NCBI GenBank assembly: GCA_964035575.1
Contig: OZ037837.1
Span: forward strand, 930,001 to 994,000
Origin: Rhynchopus sp. YZ270_cl-10
Lineage: Eukaryota; Euglenozoa; Diplonemea; Diplonemida; Diplonemidae
Length of the DNA: 64,000 bases
Reading direction: 5' to 3'
A model generated the notes under the pieces. It saw nothing but the letters and a program-made list of their open reading frames with translations, had not been told where the DNA came from and made no database searches. The position numbers were made by a program, and so were the translations under genes. Within the stretch, counting starts at the first letter, position 1; every line of letters begins with the position of its first letter. Shown here one piece after another: positions 10,024-21,945 of this stretch.

Positions 10024-13000
10024 CTAGCCACGTCCGTTCAGTGCAGCTGCGCTATCGTCTCCTCCACTGCAACGCGAAGCCCGCAACGGCCGATTCATCC
10101 GTCTTCCAACTGCAGCGAAGTCTTCATCACCTTCATCGGTAACGGAGCTGGTGTCTTCGTTGCTGTTCAATGCAGAAAAGTCGAGGTTAAGTGCGTTCTT
10201 CGAAATGTTGTAGTTCATCAGCGCACCTGTCGATGTGGCCGCCAAGTCTTCAACGTCACAATAGGAGCCACACCTCCCTTCCTCCCAAAACATGCCGTGC
10301 TGTCCCTGCAGCAGTGCCTGCGATTCAGATGGGGACAAAAGCGAAGGTGATTTCTTCAGCTGCGCGAGGCGTACTGCAAGAAACTTCGCGTCTTTCTTGT
10401 GCAAAACGATGTTGCACCTCAAATACAACCCCTGTGCCTCGTTGTTGTAGTCGCCACACTCGTGCAGTCCTTTCTTCAAGATGCGGCGTGCCATATCGGT
10501 GTCATCCTGAGCCCTCAACCAGTACTGTTGTGCGGTGATTTAAAGGTAATGTGAAAGAGGAACACAATAAAGTCTTTGAAAGAAATATGGGGTTTTGGGT
10601 TTCTGCTGCTATTGTTTTCTTGTTCTTGATAATCTGTTGCTTTAGTGTGGCCGCCATTCAGACAGCTTCACTGTCCTCCTTCTTAGTTGCAGGAGGGGAG
10701 GACAGTATCGCATACATGAAAGAGCAAGAAGTGAGACAAAACAAGACAAAGAGCATGCATACGTTTTCAAAACCCCAATCCTGTTCTGCAAGGAGTTCGA
10801 ACTGCGCACGCAAGTACATTTCTGCAACTTGAAGTTTCAGCTCCCCTCCAAGGTTCCATAAGTAATTAGCAAGATACACAGGGGTGGCACACATGTTCCG
10901 CACACGCTGTTTCCTTGCGGATTCGAAGATGCATGTGTACAGCACCTTCAGACGGTCCACAAATTCACGTTCCTTCCCTTCTTGGAAGTAGGTCCAGCCC
11001 TCGTGTGCCTTTGTTCCTTCACATGGTATTCTCACGAAGTACTTTGGTGCCACACGCAGGGTGGGCAGCGCGGAACAGAAGTTCATCCCAACGGCTACAA
11101 GGATGGCGATGCTGTGGTGCGTCTTCTCACAGAGCTGGCTGTGCTCACCGTCCGTGCCGGAGGTGAAGGAGAAGCCCTGCTGCGAGACGCACATTTCTGT
11201 GCTCAGTTCGATCAGCGACTTCGCCAACGTCTGTCTCGCATGTTCCTTTGAGGTGAAGCCGTACTGTGCAGGTTCCGCCTGTACGGTGGCCATCCACGAT
11301 GTGAACTTGTCACGGGTGACTTCAATAGGCTCTGCACCGTCGTCATCAAACTTGCCGTCCACATACTTAAGTAGATGTTGGGATACTTTTTGCACAACGT
11401 AATAATACTCTGAGGCATCGCCATCCGTGTCCAGGGCACGCTGTGCACTGTCCTGGGATGCTTCCATCTGTTCAGCCCCACTTTGCACCCCCTCTCTTTT
11501 CATCCGTTTCTCACGTTCCCAATCTTCTTCGATGCTGATGCTGAGCAGCGGTGTTGAACGGAATAAGAAGAAGAACAGCAGACGCTGTTTCGCAGACGTG
11601 AACGAGCCGATCAGACACTGCACAAAACGCAGTGGGAGGGACGGCGACGTGACTATCGTGGTTGTCTTCAGCAGCTGCTGCACCTCCCCGACAGTGATGC
11701 GGAACTCCTTCCCTCCGTACACATCGCTCACAGGCGGGGGGCACTCCTCAGGTGTGTCACGCGCATGTTTGACTATCGTCTTGAAGAACGCGTCTTCGTC
11801 TGTGTGCTCGTCGTGGTAGGCCTGGATGGATGTTCCCGAAACAGTGACCACATCGTTCACATCCATATCCTTCTCCCAATCCTCCGCGAGTTCCACGTGC
11901 GGGATGTTTGCAAGTTCGTCACCGTGTCGTCTTGGCATGCCTTCTGCAGTGTGATCCCCTTCAGGACGCTTCTTGCGGTTCAACCCACTCAAAAACGTCT
12001 TCCCTGGGCGGTACGTAGTGGGCACAGCCCACGTCAGGTTGCACGCAGCATGGTGCCACGCCCATCTGCTTGCACCCAGTATCATTAAATTTGCACTGTC
12101 ACTCACAGGTCTGACAGTGTCCATCAGATCGTGCAACATCGCCCGCCGTTCCGTTCCGTGGAGCATCTGAGACTTGCGGCTGAAGAACACGTCACACTCG
12201 TCTGTGCACAAGAAGCTCTGCCTGTCCAATGTATCGTCCTTTGCTGTCTTGCTCTCAGGACGCAAACACTCATCCGCAGCACCGTTCTTGCCCCAAACAG
12301 AACACAGGCCAGTCAGCTGTATGCCAGAGCACCAGGCACGGAGCTCTTTGTCCGTGCGCAGCAGCGAGCCACGTGAGATGAGGCTGACATGGAGGCACGC
12401 GCCACGTGCCTGAACATCCTCCACAACAAACATCTCAAGCGCAGGGAGGAGGAAGTCGTGTCCGTCGCTCAGCAGCCCCACACACTCGCCGTGCATCTTC
12501 CCGTGCGCGCTGAAGAGAATCGTTGTCATGCTGCTGCTGCTCTTCTTGCGTGTCTCCACCTCAACTTGCTCGCCAGGGACGTGTGTCAGGAAAGGGTCCT
12601 CAGGCTTCGCATCTTCCCATCTGAGTAACGTGTTCAGATCAAACCCCACGTCCTCCCCTCTTTCCTTGCGTGCCTGCTTGTGTGCCTGCATGCATTTGTC
12701 TTTGAACTCATGTTCGTAGCAAAGCTCGCCTTCATACGCAGCCTCCTCGCCACCCCTCCCTGTCCATCTGCGCTCTGACGCCTTCCAGAGTCTTCCAGAG
12801 TTGTCGTTGAAGTCAGACGTGAAGTCCACCTTCGTCCTTGCTTCCTGTGTCTCGCTTCTGCTGTCCTTCTCGTGCTTCACAGCACGGTTTCTGTAGCGGC
12901 GCTCCACATCCCAGAGAGTGATGTCGGGCTGGCAGTACAGCTCACCACGCTTCAGGTGGAGGTGGTGGATCAGCACAGTGTCCGTCACGTTCTCCACCTT

Positions 13001-16000
13001 GCGGAAAAGCACCCGCTCCTTCTCCACGCTTGTCACCAGCACAGCGTTCACAGCACCCCACAGCCTGGACCACGTGTGCAGCTGAGCCCTGCTCTCCTCC
13101 GTTTCAATGCGGCTCCCAAACACTGTTGGGTCGTACAGGTTGAGAGAGGGCTGCCGCAACTGCTCCACAAGCGTCGGCAGTGTCTCCTTCTTCCCGTCCT
13201 CCCAGGCACCACCCTCCACGGCTTCATCCCAGTCGTGTTTGAAGACAAAGTAGCCGCCAGCGTTCTGCCTGCGTATCTGCTTCGGCTCCACCTCGGCTGT
13301 GCTCCACACCGTGTCCAGATACTGCTGCTTTGTAACGTAGCTGCCTTCGTACATTCTGCGCTTCGTGCTGCACACGTCTGCCTCTTGCATATCTGACCAT
13401 GGTTCCGTGTCCTGCAAAGCAACTTCGTGCTCGAAGTAGCGGATTCCGTTCTTGTCCATTCTGCGTGGAAGTTCCTCCTCCTCAGCAAGAGCCTTCCACT
13501 TGTCCTGTCTGAAACCATTTGAAGGATTGCACAATTGTGCGTAACTCTGGAAATCATCATCACCTTGACACTTCCTACGCCCCGTGCTGCGCATATCGGT
13601 CATTGCACGCATCTCGTCTGTTGCATCCACAAGGGGAAAGAGCTCGTTCCCACGCGAGCAAAGCACCTTGAGACAGAAGAGGCTTGCTTCCAGACGGCCA
13701 AGAGGGCACTGCAGCACATTCAGCACGGAGCACGTCTTGCACAGCCCCATGATGGTCTGCATCATGCGCTCCACGTGCACGGCGTACTCAGATGCGCACA
13801 GCGCAGCAGGCTCGTTCCCAAAGAAGGCTTCGTAGCGGGCACGCACGTTGCGGATCAGCTCAGCTGCGAGAGAGATGTGTTCACGGTCGTCTGCCATCCG
13901 CATCACCTCCAGCGCAAAGTTCTTCACCTTCCACAGCGGCTCGTCGTACCGGAGCACTGCAGGCTGGAGCCTGTCCAGACACACGTGAAGGCGCTGCGCC
14001 AGGTCTTGCGAGCGATCACAGGCATCAAGATAGTTCTCTGTGCCTCTGTTTTGACGGCGCGACATCTTCAGTTGTGGTGTTTCGCCAAACGCGTCCGTCT
14101 CGCAGGCGTCGCATTGCATGTCCAGAAGCAACGTCATCACCGACGCGTCGCACCAACGCGCAGCAGCAACAAGCGCGCCGGGGAGCTTTGGGTACGTCCT
14201 GTTCGAAGCAAGCTCCCGTTGTGCTGAGTGCTGCTGTGCGTCAACCGCCTTCTGCAGGAGTTCGATGAAGAGAACAGCCTCACGCTGGCGGCTGTCGAAC
14301 AGGTCCGAGAAGGCCATGTCCACCACGTCCACGTCGTACAGCGCTTCCGTGGCGCACTGCGGCCAGGTGTCACCCAGGTCGGAGAACGTGCTTGACACAA
14401 GGGTGCCTCTGTTGTGCGCACACCTGATGTTGATGACCTGCTGGATGTGCATCATGCGCTGTGCCGCAACCTCCCCCAGGTGTGGATCGTCCCCGTCCTC
14501 TGCGTCGCATGTGTGTGTGTCACGCACCTGCAGAGGCCTTTGCTTTTGCTTTTGCTTTTGGTTTTGGTTTTGCTGCTCAGTGTCGCAGATGCTGAGCTGC
14601 ACAACATGCCTGTTGACACGCAGCGCTTGCAGAAGGAGCTCCGCACCCTCGACACCGACACCATTGTTGCGGATGTCAACCCGCACCAGGTGCACCTGCT
14701 TCGCGATGATCTGGTGCAGCAGTACAGCACCTGCATCGAGAAAAGCAAGCCCCTCCTGGCCATCCTCACGCCGCATCTCGATGCTCACCTCCCACTGCTC
14801 CGTCGGGTTCATCGCCTTCAGCTGGTAGTAGCCCGAGCTTGCGTTCTCTTCCTCCTGCAGGCTGCGGGCGTCCTTCGCCTTCGAGGGCTTCAGGTGGCAC
14901 GTCACCTCAACAAACGTGAGCGCTTTCGAGTGGCGCAGGCCGAGAACCAAAGACACTGCGTTGAGCACCTGCCGCCCCTCCTCCGAGGACTGGTCAAAGA
15001 TCACACAGGGGTGCTCGTGGGTGAAGCGGTTCAGCTTGTGGGCATCGGACAGGAAACTGTTCCAGCTGTCGGCCACGTTGCCAGTGCAAAGCTTCGTGCT
15101 GTTGCTTGTCATCACAGGCGACAGCTGGAGTGCGTCGAAGTTCACCACAACTGTGTACACCCACTTCGCATCCACACAGCCTTCGCTTGCGCTCTTCAGG
15201 GAAAGGTCGAGAACACCGTTCCCAGAGTCCACTGCAGACACTGCTGAGAAGACCACACGCGCGACCTCCTTCGTCTGTGCGCTTGCCAGGGAGCAGCGGA
15301 TGCGGATCTTCTCCATCGACAGCTCGTCGACCTCAGAAATCTCGAAGAGCTGGAAGTCTTTCTTCCCGAGAATCGACTGCTGGTCCTCCGTCAGCATCGA
15401 GTCCACCTTGAACATTGAGTTCAGTGGGAACAGCCACTCCTCTTCACGGCCGAACCTGCTCCAGGGTGCGATCAGCCTGCAAGACGACCCTGTCACAATG
15501 AAGACCGACGCCGTCATCCCGCTCGCGGAGCTGGCGTAGAACTGCGAGATGCCCTGGTCCGTCGACGTCGACGAGAACGCAGACCACACCACCACGTTCC
15601 CCGTTGCGTAGAGCTCAGGGGGCAGGCGTGCGTTCCCAAGCCCGCGGTAGCACTTCTGCTCTGTCTCCGGCGCACACCGCCACCCCCGGTACGACAGCAC
15701 AGGCGACATCTCCTTCATTGCCTCGTTCACGTAGAACAGCAGCGGCCGCACCTGCCCCGACACCCAGTCCCCCATTTGCACCTTCACCGTGTTTGGTTCC
15801 ATGTACTCCGGTGCCTCCTTGTCGTACCGTGCCGTGTACCGGTAGTAGCCAAGCCCGCTGTAGTGCACAGGGTCCAGGTAGTCCTCGTCGCTGAGCGGCA
15901 GGGTGTCGTCCTTCTTCTTATCCTCGATGATGTCGCGTGACGTGTACCAGAGCGACGTCCCGCTCGTCTCGGATTCGAAGCACGTCTGGTGCGACAGCCT

Positions 16001-18253
16001 CATCAAGTCTCTGAGGCAGGTCCTCAGGGTCGCGTGCTTGCGTGCCACCTCGCGGAGCGTGCCCATACCCTTCCCAAGCGACGCGACGCTGCGTGCACAG
16101 AAGACCTCGCTCGTCTTGTCCTTGCGCGTCACAGTGATCTGCGTCTTGTGTGCCTTGTTCTGCGCATCACGCATCGACGCGTTCAAGACGTAGTACGGCT
16201 GGTCCGCAAACTCGCAGCAGGATTTATACAGCACACACGGTGGCACGTCTGCTCCAGGTACGGCGATGAACTTGTTCTTCCCAGACAGCGAAGCGTGCAG
16301 GGGTTCAACGTGTGCCCAGTCTGCCACGCCTGCCGAGGACCAGTACACGGCCTGGATGTCGAGAGCGTGCAGGATCGTCAGCGGCGTCGGTGCCTGGCCT
16401 TCGGGGGCCTCACGCACGGCGATGGCGACCTTGTGTGCCACGAGCGCTTGGAACGGGCTGTAGTCTTGTTTGTGCTCGGTACTCAGTGCGTCGAGGTCTT
16501 CCTTGCAGCCTTTGGCGTACTGCTGCTGGTTCTTCTCGCGCACGCAACGGTCCTTCAGCGCACCCACCGCACAGAAGAAGCAGCAGCTGTCGTCACAGCG
16601 GACGTACGCTGTCTCTGTCCCCGCCACCTTGTCCTTCCTCCCCGCAAGCAGCACCTTCTCCTCACGCGCACGGCACGCAAACGCGTCCTCGGAACGCAGA
16701 TAGTGCAGACCACCCTCGGCAATCTCAAGGTGCTCACAGGTGCGTCTGCTTTGCAAGTACTCCAGCACACCGGGTGGGGGCAGTCGTGCGAGAGACAGAG
16801 ACATCGTCTGTGTGTGCTGCACGTCCGCCGTCGCAGTGTGGAGGCCTTCAAAGATGCAGGACGGGGCCGGAAGCCACGCAACCGAGTCCGAGTACGGGTG
16901 CAGCGCAACACGTTTCTTCAGGCTCGCGAGTGTCTCCGCATCTGCTGTGCCTTGCGTGTGTGCAGCCTCGTACTCTGCCCTCACGTCTGCCAGTTTGTAC
17001 CGTGCTATGTAGAACTCCTTTGCCACGTCCTTGGTCGTGTCCGTGGTGGCAGTAGCAGGGGCAGTGTCCGTGGTGTTGGTGGTGGTAGTGGTGTCACCAC
17101 GACATTTGCAACCCTCAAAGAAGGGCGTGCTCACAAAGACCGTGAGCCCCTCCCAGCCCGCAAACACCCCACCAACCTTCCCTGCAAAGCCACGCACCCG
17201 TTCGTCCCCCTCGCTGCTGCTGCCGCCCACCATGCGCCCGTCGCAGAACACCACCTGCATCTGCGTGGGCAGCTCGAAGGCGGCACTGGCCGGCTGCCTG
17301 CTGGGGGTGGTGCCCGCACCCCTCGTGTCCTCCGCAACCCTTGCAAGCGCACGCCTTGCCTCTGTGATGGTGTCGTTCAGTGGTGCGAGCGGCAGCTCCC
17401 GTGGACGTGTCAGGTCTTCGTCCTCCCCACACAGGGGTGCCCCGTCCTTCGTGCAGTGCGCAAGGAAGTCCTTCTCCAGCACAACTGCGTGCGCCGACGA
17501 GAACGGCGTCCACCGTCCGTGCCCATCCGAGGAGACCCAGAAGGCCCACGTGTACTCCGTCATGACCGCAGTCGAGTAGATGAAGAGCGGCACCACCACC
17601 TCCGCCACCTCCCCGTAGTTGTGCTTGTGCTGCATGAAGGTGCAGTTGTGCTTCACCCTGTCCACAGCACTCCGCGGCCACAGCTTCCGTCCAGGTCCGA
17701 ACCAGTCTGCAAGCCCGTCGACCACCTCCGACACACTCTGTGTGGGTCTGTACTCGGCGCTGTAGGGGTCCACCAGCTGCTCACTTTGTCCCGCATTTGC
17801 TTGCGTCACGTCTGCTGAGGCGTCGAACTTCAGTTGTGTCTGCACAGGTGTGTCCTTTGCCTCCTGTCCCTTCGCCTTCCCGGCCTTCGCGAAGACTGTC
17901 GCAAGCACATCTCGAAGGCCCTGCGAAACGTCCTTCTCGAAACGCTCCTTGAACGTCGCGTGGTTGGGTCTGCACGCGTCCCAGAGTGTCCCCAGCGCCG
18001 CTTCGAGCGATGATGATGTGCTCGAGGGGTGCGACACCTCTGCGCACGCCGCAGTGCTGCCTTCTGCCGCAAGCTTGTTCTTCTCCACGTCCGTCGCAGG
18101 CGCTGCCCCACGCAGGCCGTCGATGTAGCACGCCAGGTGCGCCAACGGGTCGCACGGCATGCGGCGAAGCAGCTCGTTCACAAGCTCGTCGACCAGCTTC
18201 AGGATGCCGTGCTCCTTCTCGTATTCTTTCACCTTCTTGCGTGGGCCGGACAT
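10024..18253 (-). CDS. Giant ADP-ribosyltransferase protein with RIIa/Dpy-30-like N-terminus and WWE-like segment (2 exons)
   Basis: Exon 1 is complement 10763-18253 and exon 2 complement 10024-10524, about 2,663 aa. The start MSGPRKKVKEYEK lies 16 nt after CACCTTGCAG. Residues ~11-48 (LVDELVNELLRRMPCDPLAH) resemble RIIa/Dpy-30 docking helices. Residues ~225-258 (TWAFWVSSDGHGRWTPF) resemble a WWE domain. The ART domain lies at ~850-985 with the arginine-ART triad: CYRGLG (R, ~869), SAFSSTS (~895) and EEEW (E-x-E, ~938). Parts near 1,130-1,260 look LRR-like (VDIRNNGVGVEGAELLLQAL) and near 1,350-1,430 ankyrin-like. The C-terminus is helical and TPR-like and continues across the intron (YLRAQFELL, then YWLRAQDD). 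The likely activity is mono-ADP-ribosylation of protein arginines. The substrate is unknown and the middle 1,000 residues are unassigned. Confidence 0.75.
10525..10762 (-). other. Spliceosomal intron, 238 nt, phase 0, with an internal hairpin
   Basis: The donor GAAAAC|GTATGC and acceptor CGCACAACAG|TACTGG join GFEN to YWLRAQ in frame. Inside is a perfect 10-bp stem, ACTGTCCTCC at 10670-10679 pairing with GGAGGACAGT at 10697-10706. Length and phase match the intron at 5029-5276. Confidence 0.75.
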
Positions 18254-18320
18254 GGTGGTGTGCTGCTTCCTGCAAGGTGTGTGGTGTGAGGAGGGTGTGT
18301 GGGTGCATGCTTCTGAAGCC
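18254..18320 (-). promoter_or_regulatory. Splice-acceptor-like tract upstream of the giant ART gene
   Basis: The minus strand reads a C/A/T-rich stretch (CACACACCCTCCTCACACC) ending CTTGCAG, 16 nt before the ATG. It supports the chosen start codon. Confidence 0.5.
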
Positions 18321-18329
18321 ACATCCCAG

Positions 18330-18641
18330 AAGATGATGTGGAGAAGGTGAAGAAGTGTTGGGAAAATGGAGCTTCTGGGCGGGCAAAAGAGTTGCGGACA
18401 CGTTTGGTGTTTAGGTTGAATGAAACGCGACGCAAAACAAGTTTGTTGATTTGTAACTACTGTTCGAGGCAGTAGATATGTTATTGTTACTATTTTTATT
18501 TAGTATTTAGTATTCACTCTCGTCACTTTAGCGTTGCCAAGGCAGTGTGACTGCTTTTATCTGTTTTGCAACGTTGAAAATTATGTTGAAAATTACAGAT
18601 TCATCTTCCTTCAATCCAAGAATTTTTTTGAAAAAAGGTGA
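18330..18641. other. Intergenic, AT-rich, nothing recognised
   Basis: Upstream flank of the giant gene. No ORF or repeat is supported. Confidence 0.5.
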
Positions 18642-18720
18642 TGGTGTGGCTGAAACCAGCAAATTTCACTGCTAAAGAACTGCTAACAAACTGCTAAATA
18701 ATACCCTTTTTTTAGGGGTG
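18642..18720 (+). repeat. TIR-like motif and dispersed CTGCTAA module
   Basis: Begins TGGTGTGGCTGAA and continues with repeated CTGCTAA(C/A) motifs and AAATAATACCCTTTTTTT. The last motif recurs at 26669-26687, the first (inverted) at 26693-26705, and the CTGCTAA block at 20460-20490. It may be one end of a large nested element. Confidence 0.5.
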
Positions 18721-18774
18721 GTGTATAAAAACATTTTTTTACCTTGGTTTTTCCACTCCCCCTGTTGGCGCGCC

Positions 18775-19255
18775 TCCACTCTTGCATACCCATGTGTGAC
18801 CCCACCGTTGAACGCAATCGACTCGCTGAGTCAAAAGAACGCACAGAACGGGGCTGGAAAGAATCACGAAAAACGCGTACCGTGCGCCTGCGGCGCCCAC
18901 AAAGTGAGTTTTCCCCCTGAGTATACTGTGTATACTGTGTATACTGTGTATACTGTGTATACTGTGTATACTGTGTATACTGTGTATACTGTGTATACTG
19001 TGTATACTGTGTATACTGTGTATACTGTGTATACTGTGTATACTGTGTATACTGTGTATACTGTGTATACTGTGTATACTGTGTATACTGTGTATACTGT
19101 GTATACTGTGTATACTGTGTATACTGTGTATACTGTGTATACTGTGTATACTGTGTATACTGCGGAAATTGACCAAAAACGAGAACTTGTCCATTTCGGC
19201 GAATTGACCCCACCACTGGCCGGACGGATTCCGAAAATGCAAATGCCGGCGTTAA
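18775..19255 (+). repeat. Dispersed module interrupted by a 9-bp array
   Basis: The left half (18775-18905) and right half (19163-19255) together match 2930-3160: GCAATCG.CTCG, TCAAAAGAA, then GTGCGCCTGCGGCGC, then CTTGTCCATTT, GACCCCACCAC and GGACGGATTCCG. In the 3 kb copy there is no array, so the array arose inside this module here. Confidence 0.65.
18921..19162. repeat. (GTATACTGT)n array, 9-bp unit, ~27 copies
   Basis: A perfect array of 242 bp. Each unit holds the palindrome GTATAC. The long open frames across it in all phases are artefacts of a 9-bp repeat. Confidence 0.95.
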
Positions 19256-19330
19256 AAAGCTCACCAACGGAAAAAAAAATTTTTTTTTCCAACACCCGTG
19301 GGGAATAGCTATTTATTAACAACAAATAAT

Positions 19331-19430
19331 GGGTCATAATTTCACTCGAGAATCGGTGAGTGCTCCTCGAGTGCCCGAAGGGCACGAGAGGGGCACGAAC
19401 CGATTCGAGAGTGAAATTATGGCCCAATTT
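19331..19430 (+). mobile_element. Foldback (MITE-like) element, copy 1
   Basis: Terminal inverted repeats start ATAATTTCACTC and AATCGGT and are mirrored at 19399-19420. The core is the palindrome GTGCCCGAAGGGCAC. The right flank GGCCCAATTTGG also belongs to the element, because it recurs at copy 2. Confidence 0.65.
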
Positions 19431-19969
19431 GGAGTTGATAAGGTAGTTTTATTGCCCGTGGTGAAAATTTTGAGCACTCTTGATTTTTGGAGTTAAATAA
19501 AGTGGCTTTATGGGGTGTATCTTCACTTTATGGGGTGTATTTTCACTTTGTGGCCCAAAAACAGGGGTTTTTTGTGTTTTTCTGACTGAAAAACACCACA
19601 AACAGGCAAAAAAAGGGTGACAGGAGGGGATGGGAGTGTAACATCGGGGGCGAAGTGTAAAAGAATCAGAAAAAAAGTGAAATTCCGGGGGTGTCACTGC
19701 AAAAGCAACCCAGCAATGCTCAGTTTACCGCAGCATAGTAGTAGCATCCCAGGGGGAGTACTGAACGGGATACAACCCGAACTCAAACAGAAAAATTATG
19801 CTCACATCGGGTCGTTCTTCCTCTTCGGGAACATTTTTTGTGTTGTGGTGTGTGATTTTTTCGCATTTTCTCTGGGGAAATGGTATAGGTGGCGTTATTT
19901 ATTGGGTCGAGATAGGGGAAATCAAGCCTCAAGTAAAATACACCCCCACAAACCACTATAGTAACCCCA
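19431..19969. other. Spacer between the two inverted foldback copies
   Basis: AT-rich with CTTTATGGGGTG repeats near 19500-19550. No coding sequence is seen. Confidence 0.5.
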
Positions 19970-20068
19970 AATTGGGCCAAAATTTCACTCGAGAATCCGT
20001 TGTGCCCCCTCTCGTGCCCTTCGGGCACTCGAAGAGCACTCACCGATTCGAGAGTGAAATTATTTGCA
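19970..20068 (-). mobile_element. Foldback (MITE-like) element, copy 2, inverted
   Basis: The reverse complement matches 19331-19430 at roughly 85-90% by eye, including the CGAAGGGCAC centre and the GGCCCAATTTGG edge. The pair flanks a ~540-bp spacer in opposite orientation. Confidence 0.65.
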
Positions 20069-20229
20069 CCACAGCATTGTATATGGGGGGAATTTTTTTG
20101 GAAACTCAAAACCGCGTTTTAGACCCCCACAGAGGCTCAAAAGTGTCAAATTCTGGTTTTAATGGCCTCAAATCGTCGAAATTAGCCCTTTTTAGGCGAA
20201 AAAAATTTTTTGCAGAGTCCCTTTCTATG

Positions 20230-20375
20230 GGGCACAATAGCTGGAAATGGGTCACTTTATGGAGTGAAAAAATCACTTTATGGAGTAAAAAAACCACTTT
20301 ATGGAGTAAAAAATCACTTTATGGAGTAAAAATTTACTTTATGGAGTGACCATAAAGTGAGTAGAGTTGTATAAA
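20230..20375 (+). repeat. Degenerate CACTTTATGGAGT tandem repeats
   Basis: Six or so copies of (T)CACTTTATGGAGTAAAAA in tandem with variable A-runs. A related motif sits at 19500-19550. Non-coding. Confidence 0.75.
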
Positions 20376-20694
20376 GTGGGGGTGGAGGGTACATAATAGA
20401 GTGCAAAAAATTTTCACCAGGGCAATAAAAATTTTTTTATACACCACCCCCCCAAAAATGCATGCTAACAAAGTGCTAACAAACTGCTAAATTGGTGTGA
20501 TTTTCCTAAAAATTAGGTGTAAATTGGGTACTTCTTGGGTCCTTCTAGGGTATAGTGATTTTCCTTAGGGCACTTCCTTAAGGAAAACGTGATCTTTTTC
20601 CCGAGCTTTCCCTGTGGTTAGTAGCCTTCAAGTTGGTACATCCGAGAGCCCCACGTGTTCGGTGGTGGAAATTTTCACAAAATCCGGGGTTGGC
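20376..20694. other. Non-coding, pieces of dispersed repeats
   Basis: Holds the CTGCTAA module and a GGGTACTTCTTGGGTC block that recurs at 26609-26640. No gene is seen. Confidence 0.5.
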
Positions 20695-21442
20695 ACCCAG
20701 TACCCAGTACCCAGTACCCAGTACCCAGTACCCAGTACCCAGTACCCAGTACCCAGTACCCAGTACCCAGTACCCAGTACCCAGTACCCAGTACCCAGTA
20801 CCCAGTACCCAGTACCCAGTACCCAGTACCCAGTACCCAGTACCCAGTACCCAGTACCCAGTACCCAGTACCCAGTACCCAGTACCCAGTACCCAGTACC
20901 CAGTACCCAGTACCCAGTACCCAGTACCCAGTACCCAGTACCCAGTACCCAGTACCCAGTACCCAGTACCCAGTACCCAGTACCCAGTACCCAGTACCCA
21001 GTACCCAGTACCCAGTACCCAGTACCCAGTACCCAGTACCCAGTACCCAGTACCCAGTACCCAGTACCCAGTACCCAGTACCCAGTACCCAGTACCCAGT
21101 ACCCAGTACCCAGTACCCAGTACCCAGTACCCAGTACCCAGTACCCAGTACCCAGTACCCAGTACCCAGTACCCAGTACCCAGTACCCAGTACCCAGTAC
21201 CCAGTACCCAGTACCCAGTACCCAGTACCCAGTACCCAGTACCCAGTACCCAGTACCCAGTACCCAGTACCCAGTACCCAGTACCCAGTACCCAGTACCC
21301 AGTACCCAGTACCCAGTACCCAGTACCCAGTACCCAGTACCCAGTACCCAGTACCCAGTACCCAGTACCCAGTACCCAGTACCCAGTACCCAGTACCCAG
21401 TACCCAGTACCTAGTACCTAGTACCTAGTACCTAGTACCTAG
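20695..21442. repeat. (ACCCAGT)n array, 7-bp unit, ~107 copies
   Basis: Perfect except for the last five units, which have become ACCTAGT. The complementary strand is G-rich (ACTGGGT). The transition to the variant unit at one edge suggests directional growth or edge decay. Confidence 0.95.
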
Positions 21443-21857
21443 TGCCCACCAGTCCCCTAGTGCATTTTACCTGTCATGACCAGACCTGACGCTAACTTTT
21501 GGGTTTTTGGGAAATCGTGGGATGATGGTCGAATATGGGGGGGTCCGAGACGACAGTGGCTTGCGACGACCACTACCAGGTGTTCAGGTTGCTGCAACCA
21601 AACTATGTCATGGGTGGGGTGGGTTGCAAAGCTTGCGCCGCAGGCGCACGGTACGCTACTTTTATTCTTTCGACGTATCTTTTTCTCACTCCTCGTTGGG
21701 TTCTACGAGGTCCTACCGTCAAATTGTGGGGGTCACAACGCGCAGCAAAGTTCGCAGCTATGCAAACTGCCCCCACGTTTACTTTGCACTTTACCCTCAG
21801 TGGTCAAGTACTTACCATATATTACACACAAAACCTGAAAGGGTTAAATCCGGTGGT
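21443..21857. other. Non-coding, contains the GC-rich module
   Basis: Carries GCGCCGCAGGCGCACGGTAC (complement of the motif at 2853 and 18882) at about 21640. No gene is seen. Confidence 0.5.
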
Positions 21858-21934
21858 ACCCATTTTCCTAGTACCCATTTTCGTTAATACCCATTTTTCA
21901 AAAGTGGGTACTAACGAAAATAAAAAGTGGGTAC
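21858..21934 (+). repeat. ACCCATTTT foldback block, copy 1
   Basis: Self-complementary: TTTTCGTTAATACCCATTTT faces AAAAGTGGGTACTAACG. Its reverse complement is found at 26288-26361, at the far side of the microsatellite block. Confidence 0.7.
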
Positions 21935-21945
21935 CTACCCTCCCC

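Noticed and set aside
11520-11700. Additional intron in the giant ART gene at a hydrophobic stretch
   Set aside because: No GTATG donor or pyrimidine-AG acceptor; the frame is open throughout.
15989-17818. 609-codon plus-strand ORF
   Set aside because: Antisense of the giant ART gene; no domains, biased composition.
18683-19427. Overlapping ORFs on both strands (VYT/QYT/IHS repeats)
   Set aside because: Translations of the 9-bp array.
20614-21428. Three overlapping ~260-codon plus-strand ORFs
   Set aside because: Same cause: a stop-free 7-bp array.
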